From Halichondria panicea (lineage: Eukaryota; Porifera; Demospongiae; Suberitida; Halichondriidae), in NCBI RefSeq assembly GCF_963675165.1, contig NC_087383.1:310001-374000 (forward strand): a stretch of DNA of 64,000 nucleotides, in the 5' to 3' direction. Position numbers and translations under genes: made by a program. The notes under the pieces were generated by a model that worked only from the letters and a program-made list of their open reading frames with translations, did no database searches and was not told the origin of the DNA. The stretch's first letter is position 1. Each line of letters begins with the position of its first letter. Positions 39,467 through 50,600 of the stretch are shown in pieces.

Positions 39467-42400
39467 TTAATTCTCCACATGAACCAGGTCAATCTTGCTA
39501 GCCAGCTCTGCCTCTAGTCTCAGCTGCATGGGGGGGGGGAGTGTCAGTTAGTTCGAACAAATCAAATCAACTGAAATTGTGGTGGACAGTGTTCGCTAGT
39601 TCATATTCAAGAACAATGATTCGCTATAATTAAATGTCTATCTCACATTACATCAATCTTGTGAGTGGGTGACTGACAGAACGAGAGCTAGGGGCCGGGG
39701 TAGTGAAGCTATTATAAGCAAGTGTGTGTGTGTGACCTACCAGCTTTCTCCTAGCCTCCTCCACTTTAACTCTGGCCAGGTCCAAGTCCTGTGTACGTAC
39801 AGTGTGTATAGTTAACAATGTGTCATACTGTTTTCACACAAAAGGTAGATGCTCTTCTACAATGCAACGAATATGAAAAGTCACTGACAAAAAATATGTT
39901 ATCCCTTACAGAGTAGAGCACAACGATACTTTATAAGGCACAAGAGTGGGTGGGGCTACAGCAGAAACATATTATAGCTTTGAAATTGGATGTTCCCCAA
40001 CATGAGTTATGGACGATCATGGCTCGGAAACTCTTTCAGCTGCCATAACTTGAGTTCCGGCAGTTCAATTTCAACGATTTTATGATTTTCTGAAAGCTTA
40101 GAATCAGACCTTTAAAATGGTACCATCAATGTTCACATTTGGAAGATCACAGAATTTGCTAATTTCGGCCAAATACCATGGATTATATATAGCCCATGGT
40201 CCAAGGCCGAAAAATGACAAATTATGGTCCAAATCAAATTAGGGATTTTAACACACCATTTGAAAGGTCTCTTTCTAAGCTTTCAGAAAATCATAAAATT
40301 GTTGAATTTGAATCAATGATACTAAAGTTATAGCTGTTCAACTACACCCGCCCCCCCTCCATTTAATCAATGATGGCTATAATTATAGGGAGTTCTTTCA
40401 GTCACCATAACTTGAGTTCCGGCGGTTCAATTTCAACAATTTTGTGATTTATGAAAGCTTAGAAGAAGACCTTTCAAATGGTACCATCAATGTTCACATT
40501 TGAAAGATCACAGAATTTGCTAATTTCAGCCAAATACCATGGATTATTAGTACCATCAATGTTCACATTTGGAAGATCACAGAATTTGCCAAATACCATG
40601 GATTATAGCCCATGGTCCAAGGCCGAAAAATGACAAATTATGGTCCGAATCAAATTAGGGAATTTAACACACCATTTGAAAGGTCTCTTTCTAAGCTTTC
40701 AGAAAATCATAAAATATTTGAATTTGGATGAATGATACTAAAGTTATGGGGCTGTTCAACTACACTCCGCCCCCCCTCCATTTAATCAACGATGGCTATA
40801 TAGGGAGTTCTTTCAGTCACCATAACTTGAGTTCCGGCGGTTCAATTTTACCAATTTTGTGATTTTATGAAAGCTTAGAAAAAGACCTTTAAAATGGTAC
40901 CATCAATGTTCACATTTGGAAGATCACAGAATTTGTTAATTTCGGCCAAATACCATGGATTATAGCCCATGGTCCAAGGCCGAAAAATGACAAATTATGG
41001 TCCGAATCAAATTAGGGATTTTAACACACCATTTGAAAGGTCTCTTTCTAAGCTTTCAGAAAATCATAAAATTATTGAATTTGGATCAATGATACTAAAG
41101 TTATGGCTGTTCAACTACACTCCGCCCCCCCTCCATTTAATCAACGATGGCTATATAGGGAGTTCTTTCAGTCACCATAACTTGAGTTCCGGCGGTTCAA
41201 TTTCACCAATTTTGTGATTTTATGAAAGCTTAGAAAAAGACCTTTAAAATGGTACCATCAATGTTCACATTTGGAAGATCACAGAATTTGTTAATTTCGG
41301 CCAAATACCATGGATTATAGCCCATGGTCCAAGGCCGAAAAATGACAAATTATGGTCCGAATCAAATTAGGGATTTTAACACACCATTTGAAAGGTCTCT
41401 TTCTAAGCTTTCAGAAAATCATAAAATTATTGAATTTGGATCAATGATACTAAAGTTATGGCTGTTCAACTACACCCCGCCCCCCTCCATTTAATCAACG
41501 ATGGCTATATAGGGAGTTCTTTCAGTCACCATAACTTGAGTTCCGGCGGTTCAATTTCAACAATTTTGTGATTTTATGAAAGCTTAGAAGAAGACCTTTC
41601 AAATGGTGCCATCAAAGTTCATATGTGGAAGATTACAGACTAATTTCGGCCAAATCCAAGGCCGAAAAATGAGGACCCCAACCAAAATTTTGGATTTAAA
41701 CACAACATTTGAAGTATCTTTCTATAAGCTTGTTGAAACGTGCGCACACTTACTGGAGGTAGGTCCTTGTAGCTGACCAGCTGAGCTTTGAGAGGGGCCA
41801 GCTGTCCCTGTATCTCGCTCACTTCTCGCGCCCCCTCCAATAGAGCGCTGTGACCGAGGGCAGATTGGTAGCCCAACCCCTCCAATTCTGCCTGGGGGGT
41901 AAAATAATAATTATAGGGGTTCCCTCTTCCAGGAAATGCCTTGAGAGAATAAAAATGAGCATCATATCTAAAAGTAAAATGGATGTGATGTCCTTCATAT
42001 ACCAGTACAACATGCATGTAAAAAGCTAACCTTCATTGAGGAGGCTTGCTTCTGATATTGTTCAGACTTTTGCCTCAGAAAAACAGTCTCTCTTTTCTGC
42101 TTCTCCATGGCAACTTGTCTCTCTCGTACCTCTGACGACAGCTGACTCAGCACTCTGTATCAGTGAACATACTTTGAGAACAGAACATTTCATTCCAAAA
42201 GCAATCACTGAATCTAAACACATCAATAATTAGTATAGATAGATATTTTAAAGGGCTACAAAACGCATCTTTCAATTATAAAAATGCATAATCGTAACTC
42301 AAGTTATGAGCCCTCAAAGAAGAAGATGGAGAGCTTACCTTTGTTGTGAGACTTGTTCTAGTACAGCTGTCTTAAACTCGTCCCTCAGTGCGGCTAGCTT

Positions 42401-43289
42401 CCTCACCAGCTCTTCCTTAGCAACCCTCTCCCCAACACCATGGCTACTCAGTCGACTCAGAGCCAGGCAGAAACTGAATGCAGTGTAAAATATAAAGTTG
42501 GTAAAAAAAATTATATGACTTCCCAGAGTATCAGTTTGGTGTAATATGAAAGATGCACCTTGTATCAGAGCAGTCAGCAATGTTGAGTGCCAGTGCTGCC
42601 TCAGTCAAGCTCGTGAGACAGGAAGCAGCTGTTGGGGTGAGATCACTCAAAGACACACCCACCCAGTCCGTCACGGCCTTTAGTCTGCATGCTGCAGTGC
42701 GGGGAGATGTGGGTGAACTAACGCAGAGGGGCGGATATGTTCAGGGGACTAGGAATACCTTCAAGGTCAATAATATAGATCCTAGTAATTAAGTCATACA
42801 TTAATGAGGAGGAGAGGGTGGTGGTGATACCTGTAGCCCCTCCCTAGACCACACCCCTTGTCGGGTCAATTGCACTGGCCTAGCATATTTTTATTCTTAT
42901 AATAAAATTGATCTCAGCTATTTTGATCATCGACTCACTCTCAGCCTGATACTCGGTTGTCTTCTGCTCCAAGTCGGTCAGTAATAACTGAGCTTGGGCC
43001 TCCCTCTCCTGGCACTGTGACGCCATCTTGTAGAGGGTGTCCAGCGTTCCACTGTTCACCTCGTAGGGAGGAACTTCCCCCTCAGAGAACACTGTCTGTA
43101 ACCACGAGTGAACCTGGCGGGGGGGGGGGGAGTGAACAATTAGATCTAGATCCCAGCCCCTATAGCCTAACAATATTTGCTAGCATTTTATTATAGCAAG
43201 CCTAAAGGGGTGAAATGCACATAGCTAGATCTAGCTGCTAATACTAAATTATGACAGTGTTGTCTCACATATGCATGCTTCTGCTCCAT
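39467..43289 (-). CDS. HAUS1: HAUS augmin-like complex subunit 1
   Basis: HAUS1 is a coiled-coil subunit of augmin, which recruits gamma-tubulin for microtubule branching in the spindle. Exons (minus): 43289-43269, 43113-42939, 42691-42559, 42473-42339, 42154-42031, 41891-41754, 39788-39741, 39523-39467; 276 residues against 278 in human. Seen: VHSWLQTVFSEGEVPPYEVN matching human VAAWLKKIFGDHPIPQYEVN, LLLTDLEQKTTEYQAE, KEELVRKLAALRDEF, a long coiled coil, LKAQLVSYKDLPPDLDLARV, and the tail LEAELASKIDLVHVEN. The 1.96-kb intron between exons 6 and 7 is far longer than the rest because it holds a satellite array (39985-41735). The gene is divergent from EIF2B5 with 241 bp between start codons. 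Confidence 0.93.
39985..41735. repeat. ~355-bp satellite array of palindromic monomers
   Basis: The landmark AGTTCTTTCAGTCACCATAA or a variant recurs at about 40029, 40390, 40805, 41160 and 41513, giving periods of roughly 353-415 bases and nearly five monomers. Each monomer is an imperfect palindrome: arms such as GATTTTCTGAAAGCTTAGA and its inverse TCTAAGCTTTCAGAAAATC flank a centre near CCATGGATTATAGCCCATGG. It lies wholly inside HAUS1 intron 6. Confidence 0.93.
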
Positions 43290-43530
43290 ATTAGTTACTA
43301 CTGCAGCTGAGTTGACTTGTCTCTCTTGCTGAGCTCCACAGCAGCCGGCCCCAGCAACTACAATGATATGATATGGTAGCAAACTAGCAGCTAAGCCAAG
43401 GGTCCTCAATGTAACAAGCTCTAGGTAAACAAGTCTGCAGCAGCCACGTGTTGCAAAAGAGGGGAGTGGCTGGTCTTTTCCACACCCCAGGCTATTGTTC
43501 AGCTCAACTGCACTGGAAGCTAGCTCAGAT
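43290..43530. promoter_or_regulatory. shared promoter region HAUS1 / EIF2B5
   Basis: 241 bp separate two divergent start codons. No TATA box is evident, as expected for a housekeeping bidirectional promoter. Confidence 0.5.
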
Positions 43531-45603
43531 ATGAGTAAGAAAGAGAAGGGAAAGAAAGGAGAGGCCAAATGGAACGCTGAGGATGTTGTACAAGCCGTGG
43601 TGATTGCTGACAGCTTCAATTTTCGCTTTCTCCCCATCACCATGGAAAAACCTCGCGCTCTGTTGCCACTGGTTAATCGACCACTTATTGACTACACAGT
43701 GGAGTTTCTAGCCGTGTCTGGAGTTGACGAAATATTCGTATTCTGTTGTTCGCATGCCGAGATGATCAAGAACCATCTGGAGAAATCTCGTTGGATGAGC
43801 ACAACGTCACCTGTCAAACTACGCATTATTATTTCCGAGGATTGTCCATCTGTTGGTGATGCCCTCAGGAACATTGATTCGCAGTCGTTGATCCATTCGG
43901 ATTTCGTTCTCGTATCAGGTGATCTTGTCGCAAACATGGAGCTGAAAGAAATGATTGAACGCCACAAGGAGGTCAGAAAGAAGGACAAAATGTCGGTAAT
44001 GACGTGCATATACAAGCGAGCACGACCTGGCCATCCCACCCGTAGCAACGAAGATGATATTTTGATCGCTAGAAACGCTAAAGATGGGCGCCTCCTGTTT
44101 TGTAGCAAACCTTGTGGCAAGAAAATGGTTGATATTCCAGTTTCTGTAATTGAAGAAAATCCCGAACTTGAACTGCACTATGATGTCCTGGATTGCCATG
44201 TCAGCATTTGCTCTCCATCTGTTCCTCCGCTGTTCTCGGACAACTTTGACTACCAAACAAGACACCATTTCATTCGAGGCATTCTCAGTAACGAAGAAAT
44301 CACTGGCAATCGAATCTACGCTGATTTGATTTCCGATCAGTATGCTGCACGTGTGTCTAACCTCTGCACGTACGATGCTATCAGTAAGGACGTGATTCAT
44401 CGCTGGGTATACCCTCTCGTGCCCGACAATGCCTCAGGGGACAGCTACTCTTATGGTCGGCATAATCTCTATCTTCACTCCAACGTGGCTCTAGCAATGG
44501 GCTCAGTTCTGAAGGAAGACGTCGTGATTGGAAGAGACACGAAAATCGGAAAAAATACTCAAATTTCGAATTCCTCTATTGGCCATTATTGTGAAATTGG
44601 AGAAAATGTTTCTATTACTGGAGCGTATGTTTGGGATGGAGTTAAAATTGAGAGTAATTGTGTTGTGGATTGTTCAATTGTCTGCGATGGTTGTGTTTTG
44701 AAGGAGAACGTGACGTTGGAGCCGGGCTGTGTTCTCTCCTTTGGTGTTGCGATTGGCCCTGATGTCACTGTTAAATCTGGTTCCAGAATAACGACAAAGC
44801 GGCAATCTGATTCCGATGCATTTTTGAATCGGAACTGGGATGATGACCAATCAGAAGACGTGGCCTCCTCCCCCACGCTTCTGGAACCGGACCCTGCACT
44901 TGTCGGAAAGGAGGGGAATGGATTTCTGTGGGTGCCTCCTGAAACCGATGACGACGACACGGGTGTGGATCATGTTGTGGTTGAGAAATGGCCTGCGGAG
45001 ATTGGTGATCCCTCGGGCGACGAAAGTAGTCCGTCCTCATCGCGTTCCAGTAGTCCGGAGATCGAGGTCGATACCGAAGTAGTCATGTTTTACAACGAAA
45101 TTCTGGACAGTGTTCGCTCAGGCGTGTCCGAGCTTGTGCCCATCGAGAACACTATTCTCATGATCAACGCCTCAAAACATGCTTACAATATTCCGATACA
45201 GGATGTTCCCACTTCAGTTGTCAAGGCGATAATGGAAGGACCACTAAATAGTACTACCGGAACGCCAGCTGAACTTTTGGCCTACGTGAAGACTGCCATT
45301 GCTCATTTTGAAAGTCTTCTTCAACACTACATTAAAGATTTTGCTCTGCAAGTCAGTGTGCTGAATACGCTGATGGATACGGCGTCTCATCACTCAAACC
45401 TACTGGCTATATTCGGCAATGTTGTACACTGCTTGTACAATGCTGATGTCCTTGAAGAAACGGCTATTTTAGGAGCGAATGAAAACCTGAAGAATGATAA
45501 CTATTTGCTGATCGGTGGAGCCAAAAGGACGGATATGGTGGAGTCCCTGAAGCCGTTGGTGGAGTGGCTGGAGAATGCCGAGGAAGAGAGTAGCGAGGAC
45601 TAA
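43531..45603 (+). CDS. EIF2B5: translation initiation factor eIF2B subunit epsilon
   Basis: Catalytic subunit of eIF2B, the exchange factor that reloads eIF2 with GTP. Single uninterrupted frame of 690 residues from the ATG at 43531; the frame is open upstream to 43495 but without an ATG. Seen: nucleotidyltransferase-like domain (AVVIADSFNFRFLPITMEKP, PLVNRPLIDYTVEFL) over about residues 18-290; left-handed beta-helix hexapeptides (VVIGRDTKIGKNTQISNSSI, IGENVSITGAYVWDGVKIES) about 310-425; an acidic, Ser-rich linker; and the C-terminal W2/MIF4G-like catalytic HEAT domain from about 520, ending AEEESSED. It is the only long intronless gene in the window, which suggests descent from a retrocopy that replaced the parental gene, or intron loss. 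Confidence 0.97.
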   Translation: MSKKEKGKKGEAKWNAEDVVQAVVIADSFNFRFLPITMEKPRALLPLVNRPLIDYTVEFLAVSGVDEIFVFCCSHAEMIKNHLEKSRWMSTTSPVKLRIIISEDCPSVGDALRNIDSQSLIHSDFVLVSGDLVANMELKEMIERHKEVRKKDKMSVMTCIYKRARPGHPTRSNEDDILIARNAKDGRLLFCSKPCGKKMVDIPVSVIEENPELELHYDVLDCHVSICSPSVPPLFSDNFDYQTRHHFIRGILSNEEITGNRIYADLISDQYAARVSNLCTYDAISKDVIHRWVYPLVPDNASGDSYSYGRHNLYLHSNVALAMGSVLKEDVVIGRDTKIGKNTQISNSSIGHYCEIGENVSITGAYVWDGVKIESNCVVDCSIVCDGCVLKENVTLEPGCVLSFGVAIGPDVTVKSGSRITTKRQSDSDAFLNRNWDDDQSEDVASSPTLLEPDPALVGKEGNGFLWVPPETDDDDTGVDHVVVEKWPAEIGDPSGDESSPSSSRSSSPEIEVDTEVVMFYNEILDSVRSGVSELVPIENTILMINASKHAYNIPIQDVPTSVVKAIMEGPLNSTTGTPAELLAYVKTAIAHFESLLQHYIKDFALQVSVLNTLMDTASHHSNLLAIFGNVVHCLYNADVLEETAILGANENLKNDNYLLIGGAKRTDMVESLKPLVEWLENAEEESSED

Positions 45604-45910
45604 CACTGTGGGGGGTATTGAACACTGTGGGGGATATTTGTGTTTTGTGTTCTTATGTTAATCACATGACTGTACTCTTTTATGATAATTATTATAATCA
45701 TTAATTTTGTCCCTTTTATTGATTCTTTATCGTTTTTGTGCACCTGATATTCGTAGCTTGGTGTTAATGTTATGTTATAGGTAATGGCATTCCATTAAAA
45801 CCCATAATTCAATGAAGTTTGGAATGAACATCTGGTTACATGTTATAAAACATGTGATTAGTGAAAATTGTTGTGTTCAAAAAAGAGCAGAATTTTAATA
45901 ATTATAAAGA

Positions 45911-47212
45911 TCATGAAGTTCGAGATTTGTAATTAGCTACTAAGACCACACCCACCCATACACCAGCCCCTACTAGTAACAATACTATAGCAGCAACTAA
46001 TACTTTCCAGTCCATAATATAGTTCATGAGTCTGTTATCAATGGACACATCTTTCTTGTAGACAGGTTGGATAGTAGGATTCTCCATGGTAAACCGAACC
46101 TCCTTCGCGTTCGATATCCTCTTCTCGGTATCATCTCTTACTCGTTGTAAATCGTCGTCGAGTTTCTGCAATAAAGTCTTATTAGTATTTTTCCATTTAA
46201 TGGCCGATTGTATACTAATATCCCGATACTCAGGGCCCTCTGAGTCGCCTGATTCGTCGTCTGCGTCACGTGACAAACAACTCGCTTCCTCCTCTGAGTT
46301 ATAATACGCTGCAGCACCTCCGAATCTAATCTCATCGGAAGTAGTAGCTCCACCTGAACTCTCTGTGCCTCTCTCCTCCAGGTTGTTATGCCGACACTTC
46401 TCACGGGCTGAGTCTTCACTCAATACACCATGCTCCCTCACGGGTATTTTGACTTTTTTTAGAGCAAAGAAGTCCTGATCTCTGTACAGATTGTTGACTC
46501 TTCTGATCTCTGAATCCTGAGAAGTAGGAGCACAAAATTTAATTGTTTCTTCCAAGTAGATATCTAATTAGAGGTTTACTTTGATCTATGAGTTAAGTAT
46601 ATGTAAAGTGAGTACGTGTGTTCAAGCTACATTGATTCTGTGGCCCTTGAAAGGCCTACCAAATGTTGTAATTATATTGTTTTGGATAGTGCTAGTGTAC
46701 AGGATATGCCAAGTCTGTACATAATGGGATTATCAAGCCTATAGTATGCATGACGCATACATGTAGCTACACAACATAGATACCCTACACACAGCACTCA
46801 CTCTGCATCCATATCTCAATGCCACTCTCAGTACAGTGTCTCCGGGTAGTATCGGCTCTTCAACCAGCACCGTCTTACTGCGCGAGTAACTAGTCGTCTT
46901 TGCATTCGGACTCTTAGGACTCTTAGGACTCTTCAGTCTACCTCTTCGTAGCTTCATCCTTCGTGGCTTTATTTCCACTAGTTCAATGGCGTCGTGATCT
47001 GATTCTGAGGGATGCTCCTCTGCAAACCGACCTCTGTCACCAAACTGATAGAATAGGCCTGGTCTTAATGGTCTTGGGGTTGTTTTGGGTCTCTTCTTCT
47101 TTAGAATTGGGTCAGGTAGAGGGTTTGCTGCGGCTCCATAGTTATTGGAGCCTGATATTAGAGAGTCGGGATCCACCGTGGCGAGTTTGGAATAGCCATA
47201 CTTTGAGCTCAT
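45911..47212 (-). CDS. LYSMD3: LysM and peptidoglycan-binding domain protein, LYSMD3/4-like
   Basis: Animal LYSMD3/4 proteins are single-pass membrane proteins with a cytosolic or lumenal LysM domain; their role is poorly defined. Exons (minus): 47212-46802 and 46516-45911; 338 residues. Seen: N-terminal MSSKYGYSKL, a basic Lys/Pro/Ser region with KSPKSPKSPN, the LysM domain split by the intron (EEPILPGDTVLRVALRYGCR then DSEIRRVNNLYRDQDFFALK and KVKIPV), matching the human LYSMD3 QEGDTLNAIALQY and RVNNLISDQDFFALRSIKIP, then an acidic region and one membrane segment near the C-terminus (VLVAAIVLLLVGAGVWVGVV). LYSMD3 and LYSMD4 cannot be separated by eye. Confidence 0.9.
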
Positions 47213-47600
47213 TGTCTTAGGAGAGGAGTGCTTTGTGATGCTTGTGTTGTGTCTTCTGTGTGCACATGAGTGTGCAGTTTTACGAGCTTGCCACGCCCAT
47301 AAATCTGGTGCAGCATGTCACGTGCTTGTACACTTACAAGACCCTCCCCCCTTTCCTGCAGGCCAGAGAAAGCTAGCTCCACAAGCTGCTCAGAGGCTAG
47401 CTAGCTTAGAGCTGCAATTCCTTCATCGACAGACTGCCTATATTAAATCACAAATCATTGCACTGAATTACTACTCTCTTAATTAAAGTAGCTGCCAAAG
47501 TGTGTAGCTAGATTCAATACTCAAATAGCTAGCTAGCTGTCAGTGTGAATTCCAAGGCAATTATCATCAAAGGCATCTCACCCACATAAAAGGGTAGGAA
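47213..47600. promoter_or_regulatory. shared promoter region LYSMD3 / PH-actin gene
   Basis: 388 bp separate divergent start codons. Several GCTAGC-rich short repeats lie here; nothing else is recognised. Confidence 0.4.
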
Positions 47601-50600
47601 ATGTCATCACTAAATTTGGACACAGACGGCCGGCCCACACATACACAATCTGAACACGAGTGTCTGAGCACCCAACTATCCCTGGAGTTGAGACTACGAC
47701 AGAACTGCCAAGAACTACTGAATCTTTACAAGAGAACACAAGACTGGTCTGCAGTCAGCCAGGTGGCCCAAAGCCTTGTTACAAACTCTCAAAGGGTCAC
47801 AGTTCTCAAGGACTTGCTCAGCCAAGTGGAGCAGCACGGTGGAGTTAGGCCATTTCTGCACAGCATTAATGAAAGCAAGTCTCCTAGTCCAGAGAAAACA
47901 ATCACTGATTTTCATCAAACCGAAAATCATAAGCGATCTCCGACACCTGAAGTGGGTGAGATCGAACTGATATCCGAAGACATCGAGACATTGTTAGAAG
48001 GATCTCCGAGTAATCGTGATAGAGAGGAGGAACTCAATTTATTGACTGACAGTGAGGAAATTGGTGAGTTATTTTTCTTATTGTGATTCTTTCTGTACCT
48101 CGGTATGTTATATTTATTATTCTTACTGTGAAATGGTGTTGAATGCATCATTGATTGTGTTCGTACCCACTGTGTAGATAACTCCATTCAGCTCGAGCTC
48201 GAAGCGTGTGGAAAACCTACCGAGTGTTTTGAAAACAAACGACCAACATCATCATTGGAGTCCCCTCAATTGAGTGATGAAAGACAAGCGTTTGTGGATG
48301 AATCGGAAGAAGCTGTAGCTGAAGATTGTTTAACTAACTGTGATCCAAACACTTTCATTGAGGATACCTTATCAAACAAGCTGCACAACGAACTAGAAGA
48401 TCAAGAGAACGTTCATACAACTGTTGAAACGCACGACACTAACTCTCCTGTCAAGTCCGCCACTCTAGCGTATTCTGCCTCGTCCAGTAGAAGAGACAGT
48501 AATTCTGACTTGTTCTACAGTGCTCCTGAAAGCCTGATCTTAGACACCGAACAAGACAACTTTGATCAAGAAACGCCATCACCATTGCCCAGTGATAGTG
48601 AGGACTGTACTGAAGAAACTGTGGATCACTTGTTGAGCGAGATAACTGATAATCAAGTAGCCTCAGGCAATAGCGAAGTACCGAGTGAACTTAGTGAGGA
48701 CCAAACTAGCTGCAGGGAAGTAAGCCCCACCCTTCCCCCTGACATTGTTGCCGAGGAGAGCAGGGAAGTAAACCCCACCCTTCCCCCTGACATTGTTGCC
48801 GAGGAGAGCAGGGAAGTAAGCCCCACCCTTCCCCCTGACATTGTTGCCGAGGAGAGCAGGGAAGTAAGCCCCACCCTTCCCCCTGACATTGTTGCCGAGG
48901 AGAGCAGGGAAGTAAGCCCCACCCTTCCCCCTGACATTGTTGCCGAGGAGAGCAGGGAAGTAAGCCCCACCCTTCCCCCTGACATTGTTGCCGAGGAGAG
49001 CAGTCAAGAGAGGTCATTGGAAAGTGCCGATTATATAGACGCAGCAGTAATTGAGTTAAACAGTGCTTTGCTTGCGATTGACTCCACTGTTGCTGATCTA
49101 CTTATGGCTGACACAAGTATAAATGAGTTGTCAGATCAGCCAATTGAATCAGACGATCAATCAGCATCACCGATCGATCAAGCTGTTGAAACAAGTACAG
49201 TAATTGAAGAACGTGAGCCTGAAGAATCATCGGATCAGCAAACTGAACTGAGTGACGAACCTTGCGACAAAACGGAGCCCATTTCATCAATCCATCCAAC
49301 TTCAGTCAGTATGGAATCAAACCATGAAGAATCTGGCTCCAACGAGCAGCCTCCTGACGACACTGCAAAGAGTAGTGAACAAATTGAGATGACTGAAAAT
49401 ACTGCCCATGAATCAACTCTTAACAATGAACCTGATGACACAAAACCGTCTGTCAAACAGTCGCAAAGCAACTCAGAAACTGTATCTACCGAGCACAGTT
49501 CAAAGGAGGACAGTCCAGCTGAGGTCCCCCACGATGTTACTGAGACCCCCTGCAAAGTTGCCGAGATCCCTTGTGATGTTTCCGAGACCCCCTGTGATGT
49601 TTCCGAGACTCCCTGTGATGTTTTGAAGACACCCTGTGATGTTGATGAGACCCCCTGTGATATTTTGAAGACACCCTGTGATGTTTTGCAGACACCTTGT
49701 TATGTTTTGCAGACACCCTGTGATGTTGATGAGACCCCCAGTGATGTTTTGGAAACCCCTCATAATATTGATGAGACCCCCAGTGACGTTTTGGAAACCC
49801 CTCATGATGTTGATGAGACCCTCTGTGAAGTTTTAGAGACCCCCAGCAGTGAACAGACCGACCCAGTTACTAATGGTAATGATAAGTTTTTGTGTGAGAT
49901 GTTTTGTGTGAGGTGTTTGTTAGTAATGGAGTGTGTTTCTGTGTATCTAACCTGCTGTTATGCATTGTCACACTATAGCTAGCCAGAGGAGGTACGACAT
50001 CCGCGTGTCTTAAACACACACACACATTCCAAACTTTGACCTAAGGAATATGTGTCTAAAACGTTTCCTTTGACACGCGGATGTCGTACCTCCTCTGATA
50101 GCTAGCTAATAATGGCAACTGAAATTAATCATGACTACGACTAATTGCTTATTAGTGAAGTACTGAAATTTGTCCCTATTAAAAGTCCCTAAATTCGGGT
50201 ATCTATGCAGTATAATGTATACTGTGTACTACACAGTAACCACGTACCCTTTCCCGTACATGCACACAGTAACTGAGTTTCCTACAGAGGAACCCAGTGA
50301 AGTGACTCATGTTCTGAGCAATAGTGGCAAGGAAGCTACACGAGAATGGACACTGGAAGGAAATGTTGGATCAACAGAGCAAGCAAACACAAACCTAGAG
50401 AATGCAATGTCTCAAGAAGTAGAGGAAGAAGCAACTATTGTACAGGATGATGTTTCCGACAAGAAAGAAGTTTCTAATGGCGATGGTACTTGTATTCAAG
50501 ATCCAGATGTTGTATCAAAAATGAGTAGCACCGGAGAACAGAAATCTGATCAAATCACAACTGAAACTGAAACGCAAATTTCACCTGACTCCGCTAGCAA

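Noticed and set aside
43495-43530. Upstream extension of the EIF2B5 frame by 12 residues.
   Set aside because: It begins at TTG, not ATG; the ATG at 43531 followed by a Lys-rich start is the better start.
48653-49017. Three minus-strand open frames with repeated motifs such as SSATMSGGRVGLTSLL.
   Set aside because: Shadows of the 48-bp coding repeat on the plus strand; a repeat unit divisible by 3 keeps all frames open.
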